Shown here: one piece after another, positions 45,607 to 57,774 of the stretch
Layout: every line of letters begins with the position of its first letter
Numbering within the stretch: position 1 is the first letter of the stretch
Assembly (NCBI GenBank): GCA_037349105.1
Contig: JAYJMM010000109.1
Location: 2,059,001 to 2,123,000 of the forward strand
From: Limnomonas spitsbergensis
Taxonomy: Eukaryota; Chlorophyta; Chlorophyceae; Chlamydomonadales
DNA: 64,000 bases
Reading direction: 5' to 3'
Notes under the pieces: model-generated
The model's database searches: none
What the model was told of the DNA's origin: nothing
What the model saw: the letters and a program-made list of their open reading frames with translations, nothing else
Position numbers and translations under genes: made by a program

Positions 45607-47351
45607 TCATGGCAAAACAGCCCATGCTATAAGGCCCAGGGCTGCTGCAATGGTGAAGGTCAATTGGAGGACGAAATGCCATGGCAACGCGCCTCGTGAC
45701 AGCCACATGAATGCGAAAGGCAAGGCACCGCCCATGGCTGGGAAGATAACAAGCAGAGTGACGGTGAGAAAGAAACGGGAGATGATAACATGCTGCCAGC
45801 CTGGTTTGTCCTCTCCTACTTCATCCTGTACCACAGGAAGCCGCCGTGGCTGGAGCCACATCCACAACAGCAAGGACCAGATCAGCTGTCCACACAGCCA
45901 CGCCAGAATCGAGCCTTGCATGAGCCACAGTGAAAGCAGGACAAGGCTCGACCGCACGCTGAACAAGCTGCACCAGAGCGCCGTCACAAAAACATCCGCC
46001 AGACTACCTGGCATGCGCGTGTCAAAAGATCTGTCCACAGGGACGGAAGATCTTGCTTTCGAGGTTCTCGAAAGGTTGCAGTGTTTGCCGCACGCCAGAA
46101 GTTGCAGCTGCTTCTGCTGCTGTCGTGAATCCAGGAGTTGCATCTTGCCAGCTGGGAGCTGCAGTGAAAGGGATGTCACAGACATGCTGTCCAATGCAGA
46201 GGCTGAGGTCCACAGCAATCCACCTCTGATCTGTCGATGCTCAAGGGACGAGCGGATGCAAGCAGCCAGAAGAGCTGCCAGGATACAGTATCCTATGACC
46301 ACCGCCACTGCGCATCAAGCAAATGAGAGGCATAAAGAGCTCAAGAGTTGCAGGCAGATTATGTGGGCACGTACGAGAGCAGCTGAAACAAATTATGGCA
46401 TGGTTTCCAGTGGTATTTCTGTGTGCGTTATGCTATAATTCAGGCACATCATGGCCTGCGGTCGAAGGGGCCCTAACGCAGCAAGCCCTGCTGCTCGGCC
46501 CTCCAGCCGTTGGGCGGTCAAGGTCCCGTCCCAACAGACCCAGTGATGCCCCCCCAGCAGTCCCCCAAAGGTGGTCTGGCGTACATAAAACAAAATTGAA
46601 GGTTGCCCACCAGTGAGTCTTGAGAGGCATGCCAGCTGGCCTAGCTTGCTGCCACGAGGTGCCGCCTGAGAGAGACCTGCAGCTTGCCTCAGCGCGTCCA
46701 AGAAGAGCAGACTGCCGTCCCATTTCGGTGAGCAGGCGGATCGGAGGCGGCTGAACGAATTCGCCCTCAAGCTTGTCAGAATCATGGCCACCAGCATAGG
46801 CACTTTGCTCAGATCTGCGAGCTCCTGTATGATGTCACGGAGTTTCTGCTGCTGCTCCAGCTTCAACTGAGCCATGGCCCATGTCAGGATCCCTTGCAAG
46901 CAGCACTGTATGCCACCGACCAGGTCCACCAACTGCTGAGCACACCTGATGAGAAGCGCAGCAAGAGGTGAGGCACCTGCCAGGACCAGCATGAAAATCA
47001 CTCCCTAGGCGCGGCCACCTCCTTCATCCAGATTCATTACGTACTTACCATGCAGCACCTTCACAGAATCATGGGTGGATGGACAAGTGGATGCATGCTC
47101 GACCCCCGGTGTTCTCGACATGTTTGGCAGGGATACCGGGCCCTCACTTACTTGGAGCACTGTTCCACGGGCTTGATCAGAATCCTGAGCAACCTGTTAG
47201 TTTCCTTCTGCTGTTCTACCAAGAGCGTGAGGTTGTTATCGAATTTAGACAGGTGGGCAGGATTGCGCAACCGTGGGCTCATGTCATTGATCTGGACGAT
47301 TAGCCCTGGTTCAGAAAGTGGTTGGACGCATAAACAGCCCGGCCTAGACAT
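45607..47351 (-). CDS. unknown multi-pass membrane protein
   Basis: Not recognised. Four exons on the minus strand with agreeing phases: 47351-47152 (ATG 47351-47349), 47113-47049, 46976-46677, 46307-45607 (stop at 45609-45607), 421 residues. The first 66 residues are soluble, with a heptad-like stretch LTLLVEQQKETNRLL. Exon 3 has a likely amphipathic or coiled-coil region (MAQLKLEQQQKLRDIIQEL) followed by MLVAMILTSL. Exon 4 has about five hydrophobic spans: VIGYCILAALLAACI, a double span around SSLVLLSLWLMQGSILAWLC and LLLWMWL, FFLTVTLLVIFPAM, and FTIAAALGLIAWAVLP at the very end. Donors are good (gtaagt twice). The first intron would be only 38 bases, much shorter than others here, so exon 2 is the weakest part. 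Intron 3 (46308-46676) holds a family B repeat. The gene points toward the transporter tail (convergent). Confidence 0.55.
46449..46600 (+). repeat. dispersed repeat family B copy inside an intron
   Basis: gcaagccctgctgctcggcc, gggcggtcaaggtcccgtcc, cccaaaggtggtctggcgta. It lies wholly within intron 3 of the minus-strand membrane-protein gene. Confidence 0.6.
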
Positions 47352-47517
47352 GTAGGATGCTTTCCTTCAGAAATTTGACTGTTCGGGTTCGGAGCTGGCT
47401 GGTTGTTTCATACGGGGTTTAGCAGGGTCTAGAAGGGCCCGAAAGGCATGTTGTATGCTCACGCTAGTCCAGCCACAACACAGATTATCGGACCTTCAAT
47501 TGCGTTGCTACGGCATC

Positions 47518-50500
47518 ATGGCTGTGTTTCTTCCAGATGAGCTGTATGTCACCAATATTCCAGGTAAATTTTCCTTGGGGGGATGCGATGAGATTACCAT
47601 CTAATTGATATATGAGTTATACTCATTGTTGGTGATCTCTTTATCTGGTTTAGGCGTGTATTGCGATGACTGACTGATGTGCCTTTGTGTGCGCCCTCAG
47701 GTGACACCACCGAGGCCGAGATCTCCAGCTTTTTCAACGACAACGTCCGAGATTACGTCGTTGTCAGCAAAAGGAGAGAAGCAAATGTATCGCAGGCAGC
47801 CTTGGTCCGGATGACTGGACACGAAGCTGCATTGCAAGCCAAAGCGATGGGCAGGGTTGAGTTCAAGGGGAGATACCTACACATCCGATGGTCTCATACT
47901 CAAAGGGTCCTCTGGGTCAGCTACTTACACGAGAGCATTACAAATGAGGTGCGCCACTCACCATGTGGATCCTGACTCTGCCAAGCGATCAGCCTCTTCG
48001 TCTTCTGACCTGTGTCTGTCATCTCATGCTTGTAATGGGACTGAATAAAGGGAAGAAATCGGCACCATCCAGATATCTCTTGGGCTTGACTTGGGCTGGT
48101 CTTGGGACTGTGATATATTCTCGACATGCATGGGCCTCCTAACCTCAAGCCTGAAGGCAACCCACGCATGGTGGCTGACTTAAGGCTGGTTGTGAAACAT
48201 CCTGATGACTAAATCCTTATTTGGATATGACCAGACTGCAGGTCATCACATCCCGATCCTGCCTTCCTCACTTGCTTCAACTCAAGAGTTTCCCTCTTCC
48301 AGATCTTGGTTTGACAACAGGAACGATCTGGACCCACCATTGATCTGGACCTGCCCCGGAGGAGATTCAAGCGCAACTCAACCGCTTCTTGGATAATATC
48401 TTTCAATTGCAACCGCAGGTCCTCCAGGCTGCCTTCTCCCAGTTTGGAACCGTCACCAAGGCCGTCGTCGTAGCCGATGCTCAAACTCTTGCCACCAAAT
48501 GGTTCGTGCAAGATCTCCTAACCGCCACTGGTGTTTTTTGATGCACCGCTCTGCCCATTTTGCGCTGTCACTGCTGCCTGATCCCAGCAGGTGGTCCTCC
48601 TAAGTGGAAGACTGTTTAGGATGTATGGGGGTATGGCACTGCATGCCAGGGCTATGCTTCATTGTCTGATGCTCCTGCTGCTCCCCTGCGTTATTTCATT
48701 AGTCAAGTAAAGATCCCTAATCATATCTACTGTATATGCCTGACGTGCCCTTTGGTACACCTCAGTCACACAGCTCGTCTATATCCTCCTAGTGCCCCTC
48801 TTGTCCGATTCTTACTGAACTTAAATATCCCTCCTGTGACCCTCTTGACCAAGTCTTGACCAAGTCTTGACTTGCACTTCAGTATTCTCCCTTTGACCCT
48901 ATGTCCGATTCCCACTGCACTTCTATGTGCATATTTGTGGCTTGTGCCCCTCCTGTCCAATTTGCACTGCGCTGCAATATCTCTCTTTGAGCCCCTCCCA
49001 ACCGATTCCCAGTTCTCACCGCTTTTCAATCCGTCTCCTCATCTCCCTTTGACTGATGTACTTGGCACTCCAATGTTGATCCTGAGCGCCTCTTGTGCGA
49101 TTCACCCCGCACATCCGTAACCTCCTTGTGCCCCTTTTTGTCCGACTCGCACCACACTAGAATATCCCTCCCGAGTTCACCGCACTTCAATTTGGACACC
49201 ATACTAGAATTCCTCTCAAGGGCCTCTCATGTCTGGTTTCCACCGCACTTCAATTCGAACTCACACCATACTAGAATACCTCTCAAGGGCCTCTCGTGTC
49301 TGGTTTCCACCGCACTTCAATTCGAACTCACACCACACTAGAATTCCTCTCCAAATGCCTGTCATGTCCGGTTTCACTGCACTTAAATTTCCTCCCTGCA
49401 GGGTGCCAGAAGCAATTAATTAAATCAGGCCATTGCTTGAGTTCTTCTGGACTGTCACTTCAAATCAAGCATTGTAGATGCAAGCACTAGCCTGTGATCT
49501 GTTCCCCCCCCCACCCTTCCTCGTTCACATTTTAGCTACGGCTTCATCGCATTTGAGAGCAAGAAGGATGCAGCCAGGGCTCTGCAGCGCTGCACAGAAA
49601 GCCCCTTCTTAATCGGGCAGGCGGTCAAGCCTGTGAAAGTGGAATGGGCGAGGCTCCAGGTGGGAGGGAGGAGGGGATGCATTTCCATGTATTCAGTCTA
49701 CAGTGCAGGCTCACTTCAGTTGTTACGATGTGCTGCATTTGGTGGTGCCATGTGTTCGATTTTGTTTCCTTGCTGCTGGGTTAAAATTTTTTTTACTCTC
49801 CAATTTTTTTCACCTCCCAGGACACTGACCTCGGCTTCAGTGAGGAGATCCGCACTGGCAAAAGTTCTGTCGACCTTGACATCAGCCCTCAGGACGTGTC
49901 CAAGTTCGTGCACAATGGCAGCCGGGATTTTCTCCTGGTGAGTGCGCTGCGATTTTTTCAATTGCATCCTTGCACACACTGTCTTGCCTGACCTGGTGTA
50001 ACCTGTACCTAGGTATGCAAAGTAGCCTCAGTCTTTGCAGCTACGGTAGCGTTTTAAAACATTATTAAAAACTCTTACATCTCTCCTTTCAAGCTTGAAT
50101 CCTGCCTTATGTCCCATCCTCTCTGGCCATCTCGCTCTCCAGGCCGTGCGCTTGGCTGAGCTTGATGTCGAGTACCAGCGGATGAAGAATGCGATGCGGG
50201 GTAGGATGTCTTCGCTGCAGGACATGCTGGTTGCCACGGGCCACGCCCCCCCTCTCGCGACGGCGCTCGCTGCTGACCCGCTGTTTGCCGCCATTGGCGC
50301 AGCCGCCGGCGCGCCGCCTCAACCGGGCGGCGGCGGCCTGCCCGGCCCACAGCAGCCTCCCCACGCGCAGGCTCCGCAGATGGCCATGGGGCCTCCTCCT
50401 GGCTATCAGCTGCAGCCGCCTCCCCAGCAGCAGCAGCAGCAGCATTACCTGGCGCCCCCGCCTCAGCTCATGGGCTATGCGGCGCCACCCGGACACTATG

Positions 50501-51969
50501 CTGCCATGCCGCCGCCTGGAGGCGTGAAGAGGGAGCCTGAGTTTCACCAGGTGCCACCGCCTAAAAGGAACGACATGCGAGGTAGGGGGCTGTGGGGGTG
50601 TGCGCTGGATGGAATACTGCCTTGCTCCTCATTTATTCCGTACTATATACTTCATTTACCTCAGCGAACGAGAACCAAATTTAGTGTAGTGCTTCACTCG
50701 AGAGCTACCGTATTTTTGACGTGTCCCCTAAGTTGTGTGTTTAGCCGAATTTGGGTAACGTATCAACAAAGAAAAAAATGCAGTTCCGTGTTCCTGAAGA
50801 AGGAAGGGTTTAAATTGGTCAGGAGGAAAATCTTGTATTACGACTTCCGAGGTGGTTCTGGATCAGGAAGGGTGGAAGCAGCATGGGCGGGATTTCGCTT
50901 AGGAGGGGAACCAAGTTCACCGATTGGAAAGCAGGAAAATCTAACAACATAAAGGGCAAAATCGTGAGCTCAAGAAAATATGCTTCATCCATTTGCCCTG
51001 TTTGCTTGCCCTTTGCCTGGCTCGCCCTATCCTGCAGCATGAGCATTTTGCTTGATTGAAGTACCATGATCAATATGTACCTACGGTACTGACTGCGCAG
51101 TCAAGGACCCGTACTTTGAGCGCTTCAACCCGGAACTCTCGGCAAGGGCGCACAGCTCGCACCATGAAGGCGCCGCCCCTGGGCAGGCGCCGCCACCGCA
51201 GCAGCAGCCACAGCCGGCGCCAGCAGTGAAGCCAGGTGGCCTGTCCTTTGTGAAGGGCGGTCAGCTACACACCGCATTGCCAGGGGAGGGCGCCACCGTG
51301 CTCCCCGCAGGCAACGGCCAGCTGGTAGACGCAAAGCCAGCGGCAGCATCCAACCCGCTGCAGGACTTTGCCACCGCGGAAGCCCCCGGCGCCAAGCCGC
51401 CAGACCACCGCGGAATCGGGTTCCAAGGTGCCTCGCCGCCGCCTGCTGCACCCCAGCAGTACACGCTCGGCGGGATGCAGCCGCCGCAGCGGCTGAGCCC
51501 GGCACCTGGCTATGGCCCGCCGCCGCCCGCTGCCCCCCAGGGAGGTTACGCAGGCGCCCCCCACGGGCAGGCCGCGCCTCCTCTGAACCATGGGCAGCCA
51601 GGTGCGCCTCCTCCCCAATATTACGCCCCGCCTCCTCAACAGCAGCAGCAGCAGCCTGTGCAGTACGCCCCGCCTCCGCAGCAGTATCAGCAGCAGGCTC
51701 CCCCACCTGCTTATCAGCAGCCCCAGCAGTACGCTCCTCCTCCCCAGCAGTACGCGCCTCCTCCCCAGCAGTACGCGCCTCCTGCCCCGCAGTATGCGCC
51801 TCCTCCCCAGCAGTACGCGCCACCTCCCCAGCAACTGCAGCAGCAGTATGCGCCTCCTCCTCAGCAGTATGCACCTCCTCCCCAGCAGTACGCGCCTCCC
51901 CCTGAACAGGCAGCCGGACCACCACCCATGAGTGGATATGGCCCGCCTGGCCAGGGGCACCACTACTAG
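47518..51969 (+). CDS. tandem-RRM protein with DBHS (NONO/SFPQ/PSPC1)-like layout
   Basis: RNA-binding nuclear protein, 641 residues, seven exons with agreeing phases: 47518-47563, 47701-47948, 48419-48501, 49536-49659, 49821-49937, 50143-50581, 51101-51969. RRM1 starts at LYVTNIP (RNP2) and ends LHIRWSH; its RNP1 (QAALVRM) is degenerate. The linker and RRM2, RVLWVSYLHESITNE then VLQAAFSQFGTVTKAVVV and CYGFIAFESKKDAARAL, align closely with the DBHS pattern (VRNLSPYVSNELLEEAFSQF...). After it, PVKVEWARLQDTDLG and KFVHNGS...VRLAELDVEYQRM resemble the NOPS segment and the start of the coiled coil. The C-terminal half (from about residue 250) is Pro/Gln/Gly-rich with YAPPPQQ repeats, like a prion-like tail. 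DBHS proteins are known mainly from animals as paraspeckle and transcription/splicing factors that dimerise through NOPS. Identity as a true orthologue is inference; a generic two-RRM protein is the alternative. Confidence 0.85.
48780..49395 (+). repeat. degenerate 65-67-bp array in the RRM gene, intron 3
   Basis: Early units are diverged (ccctcttgtccgattcttac, cctatgtccgattcccactg). From 49181 the 67-bp unit is clean: ctctcatgtctggtttccac, cgcacttcaattcgaactca, caccatactagaata, about 2.7 copies. Confidence 0.8.
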
Positions 51970-53557
51970 CAAAATAATATTGGAAGGTCTGTAGCAGAAT
52001 GCGGAAGTTCTAGCTCGTTGGCCATCAAGTCGTTTTGCCCTTATGTAGTGTCCTGTCCGTGGCATGCTCGGACTTTAGCTGCTATGTTTTACGCCCTAAA
52101 AAAGCGTTATGTTCTGTCATTACGCCAGTCCCTGTAGCGAGACTTTGGCCTCCGGAACCACTTGTCTCGCAAGCTTTGGTTGAGTCACGATACCCCCCCG
52201 ACGATAACGGTAATGAGTTCTCCGACTGCATGAAATACCTGCAGCCTGAATACCGATATGTGTTGAAACAAATTGTGTTTGATGTTTACCGTATGCGAGT
52301 GTTTGCGAGCTTCAATGGAATCCTGATACTGTTATGGAAATTTGGTTAGCTAAAAGTGCTGCGGTTGGCAGGTACAAAAATATTATGATATAGGTTGGTT
52401 CTAAATATTGCGTTCAGAGATTGCATCGTTGCAAAATTGATGCGTTGGCTGGCCCAGAGATGTAACGTCATTAACCTCTGCCAGTGCTCGCTTGAGAGAA
52501 CTTTGGCTAAAATCGTCAAGACATACAGCCTGATGGGGTTGGTGTAAGAAGCCATACTGATCGGGCCATTGCCTGTAGGGTGATCAAGGTTTTGTCAAAT
52601 TGGCCGAATGATGGCCGGCGGCCGCCCACCTGCCCCCCAATGGTGGCCTGGTGCACGCACAGGTAATAATAAAGAGCTTGCCCGTTTTTCATCGCTACTA
52701 TACCTTATATCTCACTCCGTATGGTGAGTGTCTTGATTTCAGTTTACAGATAACACCACACCCGCATTACACCTTTTTTAACAGGTTCCAGTGGTGTAAT
52801 GTCACTGACCCGCTGACTCTGGTTTTCGACACCCCATTGATTGAGAAAGTTGGGCTAAATCCGATGGCAGTACTTCAGAGCCATACTGTATCTTGCCACA
52901 CGTCAGTGGTCATGGAAATGTGAACACCCCGGGCAAGCCGTGGAAGGATCCTACGTGGCCAAGTGCATAAAACTTGGATACACAATATTGGCCTCTGGAA
53001 CCCGTTGCAAATGATTAAACCACCCAATTACCGGTGCCGCTAAATCGCAATTAAATACCGCAGTCACAATAGTACAGTAAACACACTTATATTGCACATG
53101 CTAGCTGCCAAAAGCTCTGACTTGGTCACACTGGGACTTTGACAGGCTGAGCAGGCGTGAAAGTTGCTCCCCCATTTCGTAGACAGTGGATATCCACATG
53201 TCCAGGTGTATGGCATGATCTTAAATTGACACGGTCACCATGTGCCAGGTGGAAAATCCCAGCCCTGGAAAACAACACCTGACAATCTGACATATCCCAA
53301 AGGAAGGACTGTTATCACATAGCCCATTCTCATGTCTCACCTTTTCCCTCTCCCAACTCCCAAGTCTATTGCTGGGCACCCACGCGGCCGCGCCTTTTGG
53401 ACTGGGCCCATAGGTGTAACGTCATTGACTCTGTGTCTCCGACAATCTCTGAGTGTTTGTCTGCCTCCCGCTAGACCAGTCTGTCTGCTTGGTCTTTAAA
53501 AAACTCATACACCGTCGACGTGAGCCACCAAAGCCCCCAAAGAAGAACTCGTGTCTG
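51970..53557. other. intergenic, repeat-bearing
   Basis: Holds foldback fragments at 52450-52495 (gcccagagatgtaacgtcat) and 53375-53440 (gcacccacgcggccgcgcct), and a family B piece at 52565-52665. No gene supported. Confidence 0.5.
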
Positions 53558-53648
53558 ATGAGGGTACTCAGCCTGCGCTGTGCAAGAGGCCTCGTGGGAA
53601 ATGCGGCCAATGCGTTGAGAGGGACTGCACAAGATGGGACAAACATAG
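53558..53648 (+). CDS. possible first exon of an unidentified gene
   Basis: ATG 53558 opens a 30-codon stretch rich in Arg, Ala, Leu and Gly (MRVLSLRCARGLVGNAANAL), which has the look of a mitochondrial or plastid targeting peptide, ending at a plausible donor ATAG|gtaaat. No second exon of a known family was found downstream, so this may be chance. Confidence 0.2.
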
Positions 53649-54721
53649 GTAAATATCGGTACCCAGGATATGCGGTACTTAGTGACAAAATTGCAGTGAT
53701 GGGCTGGCTCCGTGATGGGCATTGTTGTGTGGCACCAGCATGTAGCATGACGTGCATGTTCTTGAATGTGCATGCCTTGGCCCGTCTTGCGCACCGGTGC
53801 GCGGCTTGCATGGTATGTGGGGATCCGCCACCCGGGGCTCATCTCTCCACCCGGCACTGCCCCCGGAGTCACCCCGTGGCAGCCTGTGCTTGTCCCTCCG
53901 TCACCTATTGACCGCTGACTGGGCCACCTGCCATAGAACTTTGTGCGCTACAATGTGGTGCCTTTAGCATACCGTAGAGCCGGTTTCACTCCACGTTTAA
54001 TTAATTATTTTGGGGGGTGCGCGGTAAAAATAATTCAAGGATTCATGCTGCGCGAACTTGGCAGTCACAGAGCAAAACAACCATTTGAGAGGGTGCGCAG
54101 ACTAATTTCCGCTATCAAATATCAAAATAATTCCATACCGGTACCGGTAGTCGGCATAACGCGACTGTCGACTATCTAGCAGCACCATCTAGCAGGGCTG
54201 TTCGGTTCAGGGCAATCGGCCTCTTCTTCTGCCGGAAAACACACGACCAAGGCATGTTGTCGGCGACCTTGGGCCTCGTATCCCCCTCCTCCTCCCCCTC
54301 CTCCTCCTTAGTAGGAGAGTTTGTAAGGGTTTCACCCTTCCCGGTCGTTCTGTAGTCAAGTTGTTGACTAGACTTTCCTTCGGTAATTAGAAGTTGAACG
54401 TTGATCTTCCAACGGCAGTTGAACCCTCTCGTGTCTCTCTATTAGTCTATTTATACTGTGCCTTCTGCCTTTTTCTTTGCCTTAGTCTGACGAACTAGTG
54501 TGCCACCCATGTAATCTCTTGAACGTCTCTGATCCCGGCTCTCTGTGTGACTGTGTCCATACCAGTCAGCCAGAATTTAGATCCCTTTCAGCAGGGACGG
54601 GCGAAAAGGAGTATTCAGAACGAACGAAAGATGACGACGATGGAAATTTGAAGATGGGGACGAAGTTGTCCACGCTGTCGGAGCGTTGATGCGAAGTATT
54701 TTTGCATCGCTCAAAATAGGA

Positions 54722-55030
54722 GCGGTGCAAAATTTGGCACTTAACGGGTACGGCAGGGCCACGCTGGCGCCACGCTGGCGTTCCGGTGCCATTCCGGTGA
54801 CAAGTGGAATTGGGGAGGGTGAGCTGGCATGCCATTTCCGCGTTCCGGTGACATGTGGAATTGGGCCCCGATGCAAAATATCAGTAGTGGCACTTCACGG
54901 GTACGGCAGCGCCACTCTGGCGCCACGCTGGCGTTCCGGTGCCATTCCGGTGTCAAGTGGAATTGGGGAGGGTGAGCTGGCATGCCATTTCCGCGTTCCG
55001 GTGACAACTGGAACTGGGCCCATGGTTCCG
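54722..55030 (+). repeat. 146-bp tandem duplication
   Basis: Two copies share gggtacggcag, gcgccacgctggcgttccgg and ggagggtgagctggcatgcc. Open frames across it are duplicated Gly/Arg/Pro-rich shadows on both strands. Confidence 0.85.
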
Positions 55031-55309
55031 CAGACCCCCCCCGCCTTCGCGGAAAAGAATGCGTTCCTCCATCCTTTCGATAGTTCCTCCACCCGTTCCT
55101 CCACACTACCTGTTCCACGAGATTAAGTGGAGGAAAAGTTCCTCCACGAAGGAAACACGTTCCCCACCAATCAGAATCGTGCTGTTCGGGGCAACTGACA
55201 TGCCACCAGCCCACCACTGGGCTGATTTGGGCAAAGCCAAGACAGGCCACCGCGGTGGCCCACCTCGACATTTAAGCGAGAATTGCTACAGCACATCAAG
55301 CAGTGAGAC

Positions 55310-56045
55310 ATGTTGCAGCAGATTTCTTGGGAGGATGTGCAAATGAGTAGGGACCAGATCTTGCACACTCAGGCAGGCACACTCTTCAAGCAGACACACT
55401 CTCCAAGCAGGCACACTCTTCAAGCAGGCACACTCTTCAAGCAGGCACACTCAGGCAGGCACACTCTTCAAGCAGTGAGGCATCTTGCAGCAGATTTCTT
55501 GGGAGGATGCGCAAATGATTAGGGACCAGGCTAGTGGTGCACACTCTCTTCAAGCAGTGCGAACTGTTGCAGCAGATTTATTGGTGAGCATGCGCAAATG
55601 ATCAGGGACCAGGCTAGCGGTGCACACTCTTTTTAAGCAGTGAGGCATATTGCAGCAGATTTCTTAGGAGGATGCGCAAATGATTGGGGACCAGGCTAGC
55701 AGTGCACACTCTCTTCAGGCAATGAGGCATGCTGCAGCTGAATTTTAACTTGGTGTGTAAATGATAAGGGACCTGCCTAGCGGTGCACACTCTCTTCAAG
55801 CAATGAGGCATGCTGCAGCAGATTTATTTGGAGGATGCGCAAATGATTAGGGACCAGGCTAGCGGTGCACACTGTCAGACTGTCTTCAAGCGGTGAGGCA
55901 TGTTGCAGCAGATTTCTTTGGAGGATGCGCAAATGATTAGGGTCCTGGCTAGCGGTGCACAATGTCTTCAAGGAATGAGGCATGGTGCACCAATGTTTGA
56001 ACTTGGTGAATAAATGATTAGGGACCAGGCTAGCGGTGAGTTAGA
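55310..56045 (+). repeat. about 82-bp tandem array with an inner 17-bp array
   Basis: About nine units contain cagatttcttgggaggatgc, gcaaatgattagggaccagg and ctagcggtgcacactctctt. Near 55365-55475 the piece cttcaagcaggcacact is itself repeated. Confidence 0.88.
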
Positions 56046-56046
56046 C

Positions 56047-56066
56047 GGGTTTAGGGTTTAGGGTTT
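56047..56066 (+). repeat. short interstitial TTTAGGG telomere-type repeat
   Basis: gggtttagggtttagggttt: about three TTTAGGG units, the plant and green-algal telomere type, directly after the 82-bp array. Confidence 0.7.
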
Positions 56067-56157
56067 GAAATAACACAGCTGTTATCTGCCTAAGGAACAT
56101 GGGATTCAGAAGCTGCTGATTTCCATTAGTACACTTGCTCATTCTGTACCTCGTTAC

Positions 56158-56790
56158 ATTATAGCGATTATGGATTATGTTTCGGTTGGAGGTTTTGAGT
56201 TTTGGTTGTTGGCTGCAGAGCTCGTGACGAGAACACGCACGACTGCCCAAACGCGCAAGGTGCCGCCGAACGGCTGTTGCAGAAGCTCGGCCAATTCTGT
56301 GGCATATACAGGAGCTGTCATGCAATGAAAGACACCCCCATTCCCGTTGGTGCAGCACAACTCACGTAGGAGTCGAGGAGACACCACTGTGCTCCGCCCC
56401 CCTGAACGATGTGACGAGCTCGCTCTTCCACGACATCCATGTTGAACTTTCACACCTCGTGTAGGATATTATTTCTGTCTTGCAAGGCCACCACACAGCT
56501 GTTTGCGCGGTACCTCTCTTTCATGCTGCGCACTGTATCCTTGCAGGGGTGGTCGCCGAAATGGGCGGATGTCTGCTTTACGGCCAGACATCCAACGAAA
56601 TGCATCTGACAAACAGCTGCTTGCATCTCCATTGAGGAAGGGGAGTGTTGGACCGTGACCATATTGGCATGAGTCGAGCTGAGGGAAGGTCGGAAGGAAG
56701 CACAAATAAAGTCTACGAAAGCTCTGCAGCCAACTACCAAAACTCAAAACCTCCATCCGAAACATTATCCAGAATCGCAATAAATGTTCG
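56158..56790. mobile_element. non-autonomous DNA transposon-like element with long terminal inverted repeats
   Basis: Ends are about 60-bp inverted repeats: left gcgattatggattatgtttc, ggttggaggttttgagtttt, ggttgttggctgcagagctc; right (reading inward on the minus strand) gcgattctggataatgtttc, ggatggaggttttgagtttt, ggtagttggctgcagagctt. The 500-bp interior has two minus-strand open frames of about 92 and 96 codons with no recognised transposase motif. Target-site duplication is unclear. Confidence 0.7.
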
Positions 56791-57774
56791 CTCAATTATT
56801 GGTCTTTTGTCTTGTTGCTTGGATGTAATCAAGCGTTGATGATCACAATGCGACGAGCGTATTCGCCATATGGCGTGCATATGACAAGTTTCTGGTGTAT
56901 ACAGCAACATGTTCAGTGGAATTCCTGAATCACGGATTTACACCACCCGGGTAAAGCTCACCCAGAAAGCTGAAACTAAATTTGAATCGCAGATTTGAAT
57001 TCAAATAGACAGCTAGATCACGGAATGCCAGGCTGGCGAGATCTGGATTCAAAATAGGCTGATTATCAAGCTCATTATCAAATATCAAGGTGACGCACGT
57101 TGATAAACAGCCTACTGACAGCATGGTTATCAAGCTACCGTAGTTATCAACCACAAGCGTCCACTTATCAGCCTGATTAAAGCACTTAACATGCTACTAC
57201 ATAGCCTGCATGATAATCAACATGCCAATCAACGTATGCCTGATAAGTAGGAAATGTCAATACTTATCAACATGCGTCACCCTGATAATTACGTTGATAG
57301 CCCCGTCAGCCCCAAACGTGTTCAGTCAGGAATCAACCCTGATTGGCTAATAAATAGGGGAGGGTCTGTCATAGTGCAGGTCCCTCGGTTCAAACGACGG
57401 AGTGCTGCTGAAGTGCGCTTACATGAACACTGACATGGACGTTGGTTCCTCAACTTGGACAGACATGGCTACCATTAGGGGGTTGCCTCCCCTGGTTGCC
57501 ACTCACACGGTAATTAGGACCAGTTGCGCAGGGTTGTGATACATGAGCCTGAGGTTGCGAGTTCACCATGGCAGCCTGTCATGAGATAACGATCGTTGCC
57601 TGCTTTTTCATGCTCAAGGAAGATCCTGATAACTGACGTCCACTTCTTTCTTGTGTTGCATGGCGTTAACACCTTTGGGCCCCAGGATAGTGCACTTGCT
57701 TTTGTGGACGCTTTTGTAGGCATTGTTGAGGGCTGGTGTCTTGAGGAGCTGAGGTGTCGGACTTATTTGCCCTT
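56791..57774. other. A/T-richer intergenic DNA
   Basis: Many tgataatcaacatg-like words between about 57050 and 57300, otherwise nothing recognised. No gene supported. Confidence 0.45.

Noticed and set aside
48205..48418. Extending RRM-gene exon 3 upstream (frame PEEIQAQLNRFLDN...)
   Set aside because: The acceptor at 48417-48418 joins in phase to exon 2 and restores the DBHS linker SITNE-VLQAAFSQF; the longer frame breaks the RRM2 alignment.
51125..52065. Antisense 266-codon frames opposite the RRM gene's last exon
   Set aside because: Shadows of the Pro/Gln-rich repeat coding on the plus strand.
54577..55271. Long open frames on both strands over the 146-bp duplication
   Set aside because: The same peptide appears twice because of the duplication, on both strands, with no start or splice support.
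56175..56740. Minus-strand frames inside the inverted-repeat element as a transposase
   Set aside because: No catalytic motif, short, and partly built from the inverted repeats.
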